Source of the DNA: an uncultured Wenzhouxiangella sp. | Lineage (GTDB): Bacteria; Pseudomonadota; Gammaproteobacteria; Xanthomonadales; Wenzhouxiangellaceae | Direction of reading: 5' to 3' | DNA: 64,000 nt | Assembly (NCBI GenBank): GCA_913057195.1 | Contig: CAJXNL010000003.1 | Span: 62,001 to 126,000, forward strand | Part shown: positions 18,297-26,210 of the stretch, piece after piece | How the letters are laid out: the number at the start of each line of letters is the position of its first letter | How positions within the stretch are numbered: the first letter of the stretch is position 1 | Made by a program: the position numbers and the translations under genes | The notes under the pieces: generated by a model | The model's database searches: none | Told to the model about the DNA's origin: nothing | What the model saw: the letters and a program-made list of their open reading frames with translations, nothing else

Positions 18297-19279
18297 CGGC
18301 CTTTTTGATCATTGCCCTCGTGGCCACACTGCTGGCCGTGGCCACGCTGGTCACGCCACTGTGGAGCAGGGAAACACGCAATGGTCATCTTATATCGGGC
18401 ATCGTCGCTCTGTTCGGGCTTCCCAGCGCTTTGGTTGCGCTGTACATGCTCGTTGGCGAGCCCAGCGCGATTGATCGGCCAGCAACGGCCACGGATGATC
18501 TTCGGGCGCAGCTGATTGACATTGCTGATGATCTGGAAGACAACCCCGACAACGCCACCGGCTGGCTTGCCTTGGGGATGGCCTACAAGAACATTGAAGC
18601 CTTCTCATCAGCTGAGCACGCGCTGCGCCGAGCGCTGTATGTCGATGCGAATAACGCCACTGTCCAAGTCGAGCTGGCCGAGACTCTGATTTTGGGTGCT
18701 GCCGAGCCCGCACCAGCTGAGGCTGACGCGCTTTTAGATCGCGCCTTGGAACTGAACCCAGCCAGCCAAAAAGCCATTTGGCTCAAAGGCGTAAGTGCCT
18801 TCAGCCAAAATCGATTCCAAGAGGCGATCGCAGCCTGGGAAGGGCTGCTCGCCTCGTTGCCAGAAGACGCCTCCATCCGAGGGGCGGTCCAACGCCAGGT
18901 TGATCTGGCCCGGCAGCAAGTCAATCCCCGCACCCGCAATCGGGTCATCGAACTGACCGTGCGCTTAGACCCCAAGTTCGCTGACCTGACCACGGGCAGC
19001 GAAACCATTTTTGTCATTGCTCAAGCGGTCAATGGACCCAACACGCCTCTGGCGGCACGAAAACTGTCCGTCGACGCACTGCCGACCACCGTCACGCTCT
19101 CAGATCAAGATGCCATGGTCGATGGATTGACGGTCTCGCAGTTTGGGGAATTGGCACTGACCGCCAGAGTGTCATTCAGTGGAGACGTTGCACCTCAGGC
19201 CGGTGATCTCGAAGGCCGGACTCGAGTGGGCCCAAGGACCCAGGCGACGCTTGTCATTGACACGCGGCTGACTGAATGA
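18293..19279 (+). CDS. ccmI: CcmI, TPR protein that delivers apocytochromes
   Basis: The last gene of the ccm operon, 328 residues. Two N-terminal transmembrane helices (about residues 3-20 and 30-50) are followed by TPR repeats beginning near WLALGMAYKNIEAFSSAEHALRR-like blocks, and then by a beta-rich CycH-type C-terminal domain. CcmI binds the C-terminal helix of apocytochromes and presents them to CcmFH. The GTG start 18293 overlaps the ccmH stop (GTGA). Its stop is only three bases from the end of the convergent epimerase gene, leaving no room for a terminator. Confidence 0.88.
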   Translation: MTAFLIIALVATLLAVATLVTPLWSRETRNGHLISGIVALFGLPSALVALYMLVGEPSAIDRPATATDDLRAQLIDIADDLEDNPDNATGWLALGMAYKNIEAFSSAEHALRRALYVDANNATVQVELAETLILGAAEPAPAEADALLDRALELNPASQKAIWLKGVSAFSQNRFQEAIAAWEGLLASLPEDASIRGAVQRQVDLARQQVNPRTRNRVIELTVRLDPKFADLTTGSETIFVIAQAVNGPNTPLAARKLSVDALPTTVTLSDQDAMVDGLTVSQFGELALTARVSFSGDVAPQAGDLEGRTRVGPRTQATLVIDTRLTE

Positions 19280-19282
19280 CCA

Positions 19283-20182
19283 TCAACGATTGGGGAAGAT
19301 CTGAACCAACGCCGATTCGAGGTCCGGGTATTCAAATTCAAATCCCGCCTCCAAAAGCTTTTGGGGCACCATGCGCGCCCCATTGACCAAAAGGTCTGCC
19401 ATTTCTCCAAACATCACACGCAAGACAGGCTCTGGCAATCGGAGCACCATGGGCCGATGGAAGTGCTGGGCAAGGGCCTTTGAAAATGTGCGATTATCAA
19501 CAGGCGTCGGCGCCGAGAGATTGACAGCGCCATGAAGCGTCTCGTGACGAATTAAAAACTCAATGGCGCGCACCACATCAATGCGATGAATCCACGGCAT
19601 AAACTGCTTGCCCGAGCCCATAGGCGCGCCCAGACCCAACTTAAACGGTGGGACGACTCGATCCAGCATGCCCCCGGGCTGGTCAAACACCAGTCCAATC
19701 CGAAGCCGAATCAATCGCTGAACGTGGGGCGCTCCTCGCTGTGCAGCACGCTCCCATTGAGCACACAGCTCATGCGAAAAATCATCACCTCCCGGGCTGT
19801 CTTCGGTCACCTTCTCAGCACCACAGCGGCCGTAGTAGCCCACCGCAGACGCTGAAACAAATGCCTTAGGCGGGGTCTGCTGGGACGCCATCAGGGCCAC
19901 CAAAGCGTCGGTGGTCTCCGTTCGAGAAGCGATCAGCTGTTTTTTGCGCTGCGGCGTCCAACGCCGTGCCGCGATCGGCTCTCCGGCCAGATTGACCACG
20001 GCCTCAGGCTCAAAACCCTCGAACGCCGCCACCGACGCGCGTCGATCCACCGCCTCGGGCAGAACCCGCGCTGACCGATCGGGCGATCGAGTCACCACGC
20101 CCACGGTGTGGCCTTGTTCGACCAGCGATGGGCACAGCGCCTGCCCAATAAAACCGCTGCCGCCGGTAATTAAAATCCGCAT
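19283..20182 (-). CDS. TIGR01777-family NAD(P)-dependent epimerase (YfcH-like)
   Basis: A 299-residue extended short-chain dehydrogenase. The N-terminal Rossmann motif is ITGGSGFIGQAL, VVNLAGEPIAARRW is a strongly conserved family block, and SASAVGYYGRCG supplies the Tyr of the active site. A DUF1731-type C-terminal segment (LPEPVLRVMFGEMADLL...) is present. The family substrate is unknown. GGAGGAG lies just before the ATG. The gene runs against ccmI. Confidence 0.88.
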   Translation of the reverse strand: MRILITGGSGFIGQALCPSLVEQGHTVGVVTRSPDRSARVLPEAVDRRASVAAFEGFEPEAVVNLAGEPIAARRWTPQRKKQLIASRTETTDALVALMASQQTPPKAFVSASAVGYYGRCGAEKVTEDSPGGDDFSHELCAQWERAAQRGAPHVQRLIRLRIGLVFDQPGGMLDRVVPPFKLGLGAPMGSGKQFMPWIHRIDVVRAIEFLIRHETLHGAVNLSAPTPVDNRTFSKALAQHFHRPMVLRLPEPVLRVMFGEMADLLVNGARMVPQKLLEAGFEFEYPDLESALVQIFPNR

Positions 20183-20225
20183 AACGCTCCTCCACTCACA
20201 CAGAGTGAGGGTACACCATGGTCAT

Positions 20226-22460
20226 TCAGACCGCGTCAATGGCTCGGGGCGGCTTCAACAGGCCCTCGGCCGCCTCGCGGATATCGTCTTCAGTCACCAT
20301 CACGACCTCGGCCGCCTTTCCCAGGGGGATATAACAGTCACCGCTGGTGACCGACGCCACTCGACACTGAGGCTGGGATTCACCCAGCGCAGCCACAATG
20401 GCTTCTCGCATTCCGCCATCAGGACGCCCTTCATCCACAACAAGCACAGTGCCAACCTCACCTGCCTGATCCAAGATTTGTTCGCGCGGCCAAGGCTTGA
20501 GCCAGCGAAGATCCAGCACCCGCAGACTGTGTCCCTGTGTTTTTAGCGCGCGGGCGACCCGAAGGGCCATCGGCACACCGTTGCCATAGGTGATCACCAA
20601 AAGGTCATTGGCCTCGGGGTGATACACACGACCCTCAAAAACAGGCAGTGGCGCATCGATCGCGGGATAGTCAAAACACCAGCCTCGATCCTCAGGCTCA
20701 TACAAATCTTTGGTCATGTATAGCGCAATCGGCTCAATCATCGCGCAAACGCGACCGTCGGTTTGAGCCAGTGCCATCAACGCGCGAAGCATCAACACCG
20801 CGTCATCGCCTCGGCTGGGACACCCCAGCACGAGGCCGGGGATATCTCGAAGCGCGGCGACGGAATTGTCGTTGTGGAAGTGCCCCCCGAAACCTTTTTG
20901 ATAACCCAAGCCGGCAATTCGCATGACCATGGGGTTTTTAAAGCGGTTGTTTGAAAAAAACTGCAGCGAGGCGGCCTCCCCTCGAATTTGGTCACAGGCA
21001 TTGTGAAAATACGCCAGGTACTGGATCTCTGGAATGGGCAAAAAGCCCATATTCGCGTATCCCTGTGCCAATCCCAAGATGGTCGTCTCATCCAAAAGGG
21101 TGTTGAATACCCGGCGGCCACCGAAGGCAGACCACAGCCCTTTGGTCACCGTATACACCCCACCTTTTTTCGCAACATCTTCACCAAATACAAGGGCTTG
21201 TGGATACTTTATGAGAAGGTCTCTCAAGGCATAATTGATCAACACTGCCATGTGCTTGGGCCCGCCGCTTTCCGGTAAGCGATCAGACCAGAGCGCTTGG
21301 CGATGCGCATGCTCGGCCTCACCCAAGGTCGATTCAACCGCCAGCGCCTGGCGCCCAGAAAAAGGCGCCAGTGGTGCTGTTATGGCCTCAAACGTGCGCA
21401 AACGCCCCTGGCTGTCTGCCCAATCGGCCTTGTCTAGACACATTTGGTGAAGGCCTCGGTAGCGCTCGAGCACCGCCTCAGAGGTCATCAGACCGCGCGA
21501 CATCACCGCTTTGGCGGTGACCAAGAGTGGATCCTGGGCTTCTGCTTGAGTCAATTCTGCTTCGTCCCGATACTCGATTTCAAAGTCAGTACCGGCATGC
21601 CCCATCAGGCGGATGGTCCGAAGATGCAAAAAGACAGGCGCTTGAGTGCGCCGAGCATGATCGACGGCCTGACCTACGATCTCGTAGGCGGTCTCGACGT
21701 CTCGGCCATCGGCATAAAAATACGCCAAACCGTGGCGAGCGCGCATGCTTTGGGCCACCCAATCTGTCGGCGTGGGCACCGATATCCCCCAACCATTATC
21801 CTCACAGACCAAGACCAAAGGCACCCGCAGCTGCTGGTGCCGCGCCCAAGCAGCGGCATTGAAGGTGGCTTGAGCGGCCGCGTGATTGAGACTGGCGTCA
21901 CCAAAACTGCAGATGACGAGAGAATCATCAGGCACCGGGAGGACATGTTGGCTGGCCGCTCCTGAGCCCACTGCCAACGCCGTGCCCAAGGCCTTGGGAA
22001 GATGAGACGCAATCGTTGAAGTTTGCGGCAAAACCCACAGGTCAGGGTGCCCCCACACCTTATGGCGACCGCCCGAGGCCGGATCGTCAGAAGACGCAGC
22101 CAGTGACAGGCAAGTGTCTCTTATAAAGTCAAGATTCGGCCGCTGTCGGTAGCGCTCAGCCATAAACGGTCCCGATCGATAGTGCAAAAACGCAGGATCG
22201 GTTGGTCGCGTCCAGTGGGCGACCAAGGCATTGCCCTCGTGGCCGGATGAGCCAATGGTGTAGAAGACTTTGTTTTCTTGACGTTTGATCCGGGCCACAA
22301 GGTCCAGCTGTCGAGACTGAAGCTGGCTTTCAAACAGGCCCAGCAAGGCCGGATCGCTCAATTGGGTTGCCGGCCCCGACGCTGCCTGATCAGGTTTGAA
22401 GCGTTGGACCTCGTCGATGAACTGCTGATCGATTCGGGCCGCGCGATCGATGCGACTCAT
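20226..22460 (-). CDS. Fused alpha-beta E1 component of a 2-oxoacid dehydrogenase
   Basis: A 744-residue thiamine diphosphate enzyme combining the E1-alpha domain (about residues 40-360) and the E1-beta pyrimidine-binding and C-terminal domains (about 405-735). The ThDP motif runs from GDASLNHAA to CEDNGWGIS. The beta half contains FGEDVAKKGGVYTVT and the C-terminal VVDEGRPDGGM. Closest in type are the branched-chain 2-oxoacid (2-oxoisovalerate) dehydrogenases. No E2 or E3 gene is nearby, so it must borrow partners or work alone. The next gene upstream is gcdH, with a gap of only 23 bases, suggesting co-transcription and a role in amino-acid or acyl-CoA catabolism. Confidence 0.85.
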   Translation of the reverse strand: MSRIDRAARIDQQFIDEVQRFKPDQAASGPATQLSDPALLGLFESQLQSRQLDLVARIKRQENKVFYTIGSSGHEGNALVAHWTRPTDPAFLHYRSGPFMAERYRQRPNLDFIRDTCLSLAASSDDPASGGRHKVWGHPDLWVLPQTSTIASHLPKALGTALAVGSGAASQHVLPVPDDSLVICSFGDASLNHAAAQATFNAAAWARHQQLRVPLVLVCEDNGWGISVPTPTDWVAQSMRARHGLAYFYADGRDVETAYEIVGQAVDHARRTQAPVFLHLRTIRLMGHAGTDFEIEYRDEAELTQAEAQDPLLVTAKAVMSRGLMTSEAVLERYRGLHQMCLDKADWADSQGRLRTFEAITAPLAPFSGRQALAVESTLGEAEHAHRQALWSDRLPESGGPKHMAVLINYALRDLLIKYPQALVFGEDVAKKGGVYTVTKGLWSAFGGRRVFNTLLDETTILGLAQGYANMGFLPIPEIQYLAYFHNACDQIRGEAASLQFFSNNRFKNPMVMRIAGLGYQKGFGGHFHNDNSVAALRDIPGLVLGCPSRGDDAVLMLRALMALAQTDGRVCAMIEPIALYMTKDLYEPEDRGWCFDYPAIDAPLPVFEGRVYHPEANDLLVITYGNGVPMALRVARALKTQGHSLRVLDLRWLKPWPREQILDQAGEVGTVLVVDEGRPDGGMREAIVAALGESQPQCRVASVTSGDCYIPLGKAAEVVMVTEDDIREAAEGLLKPPRAIDAV

Positions 22461-22483
22461 GGCCTTTCAGACCCCAGCGCCCG

Positions 22484-23647
22484 TTAAAAAGCGTTGTGGC
22501 CCGTCAACTCCCGGCCCACCACCAATTGGTGGACTGTCTCCGTGCCCTCATAGGTGATGACTGACTCCAGGTTCAGCAGGTGTCGGATCGCGGCGTATTC
22601 CAGCGTGATGCCTGAACCACCCAGCACGTCCCGGCACTCTCTGGCGACATCCAAAGCCATGCGCACATTGTTCCATTTCGCCAAGGAAATCTGCGTAGGA
22701 TGTGCCTCACCCGCATCCTTCAGACGGCCCAGTCGCAGAGACAGCAGCTGCGCGGTTGTGATGCGTCGGGACATGTCCGCCAACCGAATTTGAATGGCTT
22801 GATTGGCCGACAGCGCTCGCTCAAACAGCTCGCGGTCGCCGGCATAGTCCAACGCCTCCTTCAAGCAGGCCTGAGCTGAGCCGATCGGGCCCCAAGTGAT
22901 GCCAAAGCGCGCCTGCGATAGACAAGACAGCGGGCCCTTGAGGCCTTTGACATTGGGCAGGCGGTTTTCATCAGGGACGCGAACGTTGTCAAAGTACAGC
23001 TCAGAGGTGACAGAGGCCCGCAACGACATCTTGGCATGAATGTCCCTGGCTTCGAACCCTGGGCTGTCGGTTTCCACGATAAACCCTTGAATTCCCTCGT
23101 CTGTCATTGCCCAGACGATGGCCACGTGGGCCAATCCGCCATTGGTGATCCACATCTTCGCACCATTGAGCACCCAGTCGTCCCCGTCGCGCTTGGCGTG
23201 GGTCTTCATGTTGCTCGGATCTGAGCCACCGTGTGGCTCGGTCAGCCCGAAACAGCCAATCACCTCGCCGCGCGCCATGGGCGGCAGCCAGCGCTGTTTT
23301 TGCTCATCCGATCCAAAGGCGTGGATGGGATACATACAAAGCGATGACTGAACGGACACAAAGCTTCTTAAGCCTGAATCGCCGCGCTCAAGTTCTTGGC
23401 AGATCAGCCCATAACTGACTGCATTGAGACCCGCGCAACCATAGCCTTCCAGGCTGGAGCCCAACAGCCCCATCTCAGCGATTTCCGGAATCAGCTCGGT
23501 GGGGAAACGCCCCTGATCAAAACACGCCGGCATGAGCGGCAGCGCTTTTTCATCAACAAAGCGGCCCACGGCCTCTTTGATCATCCGCTCTGACTCATCG
23601 AGCTCAGCATTAATGTCAAATAAATCAAGTGGATTGAGAGAACGCAT
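22484..23647 (-). CDS. gcdH: Glutaryl-CoA dehydrogenase (acyl-CoA dehydrogenase family)
   Basis: A FAD enzyme that oxidises and decarboxylates glutaryl-CoA to crotonyl-CoA in lysine and tryptophan breakdown. The 387-residue protein shows the ACAD blocks CFGLTEPHGGSDPSNM and WITNGG. The catalytic glutamate lies in ITYEGTETVHQLVVGREL, with the glutaryl-CoA dehydrogenase style ending LTGHNAF. The frame extends to TTG 23665, but ATG 23647 gives the conserved MRSLNPLDLFD start. The assignment to glutaryl-CoA, rather than another short acyl-CoA, rests on overall resemblance. Confidence 0.85.
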   Translation of the reverse strand: MRSLNPLDLFDINAELDESERMIKEAVGRFVDEKALPLMPACFDQGRFPTELIPEIAEMGLLGSSLEGYGCAGLNAVSYGLICQELERGDSGLRSFVSVQSSLCMYPIHAFGSDEQKQRWLPPMARGEVIGCFGLTEPHGGSDPSNMKTHAKRDGDDWVLNGAKMWITNGGLAHVAIVWAMTDEGIQGFIVETDSPGFEARDIHAKMSLRASVTSELYFDNVRVPDENRLPNVKGLKGPLSCLSQARFGITWGPIGSAQACLKEALDYAGDRELFERALSANQAIQIRLADMSRRITTAQLLSLRLGRLKDAGEAHPTQISLAKWNNVRMALDVARECRDVLGGSGITLEYAAIRHLLNLESVITYEGTETVHQLVVGRELTGHNAF

Positions 23648-23727
23648 GGGCAACACCAGAAGCAACCAAACTGTATTTTAAAGCATTTTTTCCCAGGATA
23701 CGGCACCCCATCCCCTGGCCCAACGCC

Positions 23728-23738
23728 GTTATAATAAG
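23728..23738 (+). promoter_or_regulatory. Candidate -10 element shared by gcdH and cytochrome c promoters
   Basis: In the 115-base divergent gap, TATAAT occurs at 23730-23735 on the plus strand. The overlapping TATTAT reads on the minus strand at 23736-23731. Either could direct transcription away from the other. No good -35 hexamer is visible on either strand, so the evidence is only the near-consensus -10 and its position. Confidence 0.35.
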
Positions 23739-23762
23739 GCCTTGGATGATTTGGAGCGATCA

Positions 23763-24152
23763 GTGTTCACCTCGACCATGCGATCTTTATTTTCGGCGTT
23801 GTGTTTTCTGGCGGCGGCCTGGCTGGCCTCAGCTGCCGCAGCTCAGCAAGGCGACCCAGACAAAGGCAAAGTCATTGCGTATACCTGTAACGGCTGTCAC
23901 GGGATTCCCTTTCAACAAAATGTGTATCCCACGTATTCCGTGCCCAGGATTGGTGGCCAAAACTATGGCTATATCGTATCTTCACTCCAGGCCTATCGCG
24001 AGGGCACTCGCAAGCACGCCACAATGAATGCTCAAGCGCACACGCTGAGTGATGAGGACATCCATGATGTGGCCGCCTACTTTGTCAGCCTCGCGCCCGA
24101 GGATGCTCCGTCAGAGGGCGCCGAAAACGCCGCCGAGGGGAGCGCCCCATGA
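23763..24152 (+). CDS. Small periplasmic c-type cytochrome (first of a pair)
   Basis: A 129-residue Sec-exported monohaem cytochrome c of class I. After a signal peptide (hydrophobic core then AAAAQQ), the haem site is CNGCH and the distal methionine probably lies in ATMNAQAHTLSDEDI. GTG 23763 is chosen because GGAG lies six bases before it; ATG 23778 and TTG 23742 are alternatives. An acidic Ala-rich C-terminal tail is unusual. It overlaps the next cytochrome gene by ATGA. The c4/c5-like features suggest an electron carrier between the bc1 complex and an oxidase or other acceptor. Confidence 0.85.
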   Translation: MFTSTMRSLFSALCFLAAAWLASAAAAQQGDPDKGKVIAYTCNGCHGIPFQQNVYPTYSVPRIGGQNYGYIVSSLQAYREGTRKHATMNAQAHTLSDEDIHDVAAYFVSLAPEDAPSEGAENAAEGSAP

Positions 24153-24502
24153 TCAGCACCCATCACCCTCGGACCATGCTCACAACGCTGGCCTTCCTGT
24201 TGGCGCTGCTCGGCGCCCACAGCGCAGCCGCAGCAGGCAATCCACAGCGCGGGTTGGAAAAGTCCACCGTATGCCAAAGCTGTCACGGCGTTGATGGCAA
24301 CCTGTCGCTCCAGGATGATTACCCCAAGTTGGGCGGTCAGCACTATGATTACTTGGTGCATGCCTTGAAAGCCTACCGCTCAGGTGACCGTGAGAATGCG
24401 ATTATGGCGGGGTTTGCTTCAGGACTGTCTGATCAAGACATTGAAGATTTGGCTGCCTGGTATGCCAGTCAAGATGGCTTGGTTGATCTGAGTGTCGACT
24501 AG
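24149..24502 (+). CDS. Small periplasmic c-type cytochrome (second of a pair)
   Basis: A 117-residue exported monohaem cytochrome with signal peptide ending near AHSAAAAG, haem motif CQSCHG and the axial methionine in the region ENAIMAGFASGLSDQDI. It resembles one half of a dihaem cytochrome c4. The gene overlaps the previous one by ATGA, so the two are made together and could form a heterodimer equivalent to a c4 dihaem protein. Maturation depends on the ccm operon of this window. Confidence 0.87.
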   Translation: MISTHHPRTMLTTLAFLLALLGAHSAAAAGNPQRGLEKSTVCQSCHGVDGNLSLQDDYPKLGGQHYDYLVHALKAYRSGDRENAIMAGFASGLSDQDIEDLAAWYASQDGLVDLSVD

Positions 24503-24542
24503 TTTGAAGTGACGGGGAAATTTGACCCGCCCACTCAGCGTT

Positions 24543-24557
24543 CAGCGTCAAACGCTG
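24543..24557. terminator. Short hairpin between convergent cytochrome and nfuA genes
   Basis: A perfect inverted repeat CAGCGT-CAA-ACGCTG lies in the 76-base convergent gap. It is not followed by a T-run on either strand, so it would be at best a weak or factor-assisted terminator. Confidence 0.25.
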
Positions 24558-24578
24558 TCTCTCGAGCTTGGCTAAGCG

Positions 24579-25163
24579 TCAGTAATACGGGTTTTCGCCG
24601 CTGGCGTGGTCGGTGGCGTCAATGACGCCTCTGACTTCTGGCACTTCCTGTTTGAGGGTGGTCTCAACCCCTTGCTTGAGAGTGACATCAATCATTCCGC
24701 AGCCTTGACACCCCCCACCAAACTGCAAAACCACGTCATTGTCTGCCGTGACCTCCACCAAACCGACCACCCCACCGTGTGAGGCCACCATGGGATTGAT
24801 GCGAGCCTCCAGCACCCAGCCCACGCGCTCTTCGATGGGCGCAGACGGATCAGGCCGCTGACCTTTCAGCCCGGGCGCTCGAATTGACAGATCGCCGCCG
24901 GTGGCGTGGCGCTCAAAGTCAATCATCGCGCCATCAAGCACATCCAGACTGCTCTGAGCCACATACAAATAAAACGCCCCGCAGTCGATTTCATGATCGC
25001 TGGAGGCATGCTCATCTTTAGGGCAAAACGTCAAGTCCACCTCAGCACGGGGGGTGCCAGGATGCAAGACTTGAATACGCAAGTTTGTGCCGTCGGGCTG
25101 CTGTTCCACCAGGCCCTGAAAATAGTCTCTCGCACTGGGTGTCACTGTCAGCATGGCGTCCAT
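24579..25163 (-). CDS. nfuA: NfuA, iron-sulfur cluster carrier
   Basis: NfuA receives [4Fe-4S] clusters and passes them to apoproteins. The 194-residue protein has a degenerate A-type N-terminal domain (about 1-100) and a C-terminal NifU-like domain with the cluster-binding CxxC as GGGCQGCGMIDVTLKQGVE. The end IDATDHASGENPYY is the conserved tail. A second Met (residue 4) is possible as start. It ends opposite the cytochrome genes and is preceded by an esterase on the opposite side. Confidence 0.95.
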   Translation of the reverse strand: MDAMLTVTPSARDYFQGLVEQQPDGTNLRIQVLHPGTPRAEVDLTFCPKDEHASSDHEIDCGAFYLYVAQSSLDVLDGAMIDFERHATGGDLSIRAPGLKGQRPDPSAPIEERVGWVLEARINPMVASHGGVVGLVEVTADNDVVLQFGGGCQGCGMIDVTLKQGVETTLKQEVPEVRGVIDATDHASGENPYY

Positions 25164-25170
25164 TCTAACG

Positions 25171-26205
25171 TCATTCGTGACTGAGTCGCTCGGCCAAGTA
25201 TGTCATCGACAGATCCAAACGCCAATCAATGCCCGAGTGGGTGCCATCAAACTCCTCATAGGCATGCTCAATGCCTGAGTCTTGCAATGCCTGATGTAAT
25301 GAGCGCGCCCCGTAGTGCATAAAATACTGATCTCGAAAGCCCACGTCGATCCACAGACCCGCCAGAGCCTTAAGCACTGGCGCGGCGTCTTGAATGCGGT
25401 TGACGGGGTCAAACCGCATCCAGCGCGCCCAAACGTCATCCACGCGCTCACAGGTGCGCCAATCAAATGGCAGCGCCAGCCCCAAGGGCTTGTCTGCCTC
25501 TGGCGAATAGCTCGCCGCCAAACAAAGCACCATCATGGCGTGAAACTCTGCATGCCCTGGCCGCTTAGACCGCCAGAATTTCCGAACCAACTGAGCCAGG
25601 TCACCTTGGTGTCGACCAATCACATCACACGCCACGGGGAAATCCCGTGGGTAGATCCGATCAAAACCACAATCACCTGCATGAGAGGCCACACCGGAAA
25701 ACACCCCTGGATGACTCATCGCCAAATGCAGGGCGCCAAAACCCCCGGAAGACTTGCCCAACACTGCCCTTGCTGAGGGAGATGCCAATGTTTGAAACTC
25801 GGCATCAACGGCTGGAATCAGCTCGTCAACGATGTGTTTGGCATAGGGACCCAGAGCCGGTGAATCCACGTACTGATTGCCCCCAAGGCTGGTGTAGCAG
25901 TCGGGGAAAACCGCCATCATGGGTGGAATCGCCCCATCAGCGATCAACCGATCCAAGCGCTGAGGCACCGTCTCACCGTGATTACGCCAGGCCACTTGTC
26001 CAGGCCCCGCATTGGTATAGGCGGCCAATACCCACAAAACGGGATAGCGCTTAGAGGGATCTGTGCCATAGCCAGGCGGCAGATAGATGGGGTGCGCCCG
26101 GATCGCGGGATCGCCAAGCGGATTGTCAGCCAGCAGCGCCGACTCGAAGGTCCAATTCACCACCTGGCCGGTGGGATAATCAACAGCGGGGCGAAGCGAG
26201 TCCAT
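25171..26205 (-). CDS. Putative esterase (esterase D-like alpha/beta hydrolase)
   Basis: A 344-residue protein of the PF00756-type esterase family. Its nucleophile elbow is GKSSGGFGAL near residue 150, preceded by an oxyanion/lid region AWRNHGETVPQRLD and YPVLWVLAAY. The catalytic His is probably in FDGTHSGIDWR near the C-terminus. There is no signal peptide, so it is probably cytoplasmic. It lies seven bases from nfuA and six from the WbpM-like gene on the same strand, so it may share their transcript. The substrate is unknown. Confidence 0.78.
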   Translation of the reverse strand: MDSLRPAVDYPTGQVVNWTFESALLADNPLGDPAIRAHPIYLPPGYGTDPSKRYPVLWVLAAYTNAGPGQVAWRNHGETVPQRLDRLIADGAIPPMMAVFPDCYTSLGGNQYVDSPALGPYAKHIVDELIPAVDAEFQTLASPSARAVLGKSSGGFGALHLAMSHPGVFSGVASHAGDCGFDRIYPRDFPVACDVIGRHQGDLAQLVRKFWRSKRPGHAEFHAMMVLCLAASYSPEADKPLGLALPFDWRTCERVDDVWARWMRFDPVNRIQDAAPVLKALAGLWIDVGFRDQYFMHYGARSLHQALQDSGIEHAYEEFDGTHSGIDWRLDLSMTYLAERLSHE

Positions 26206-26210
26206 GCCGA

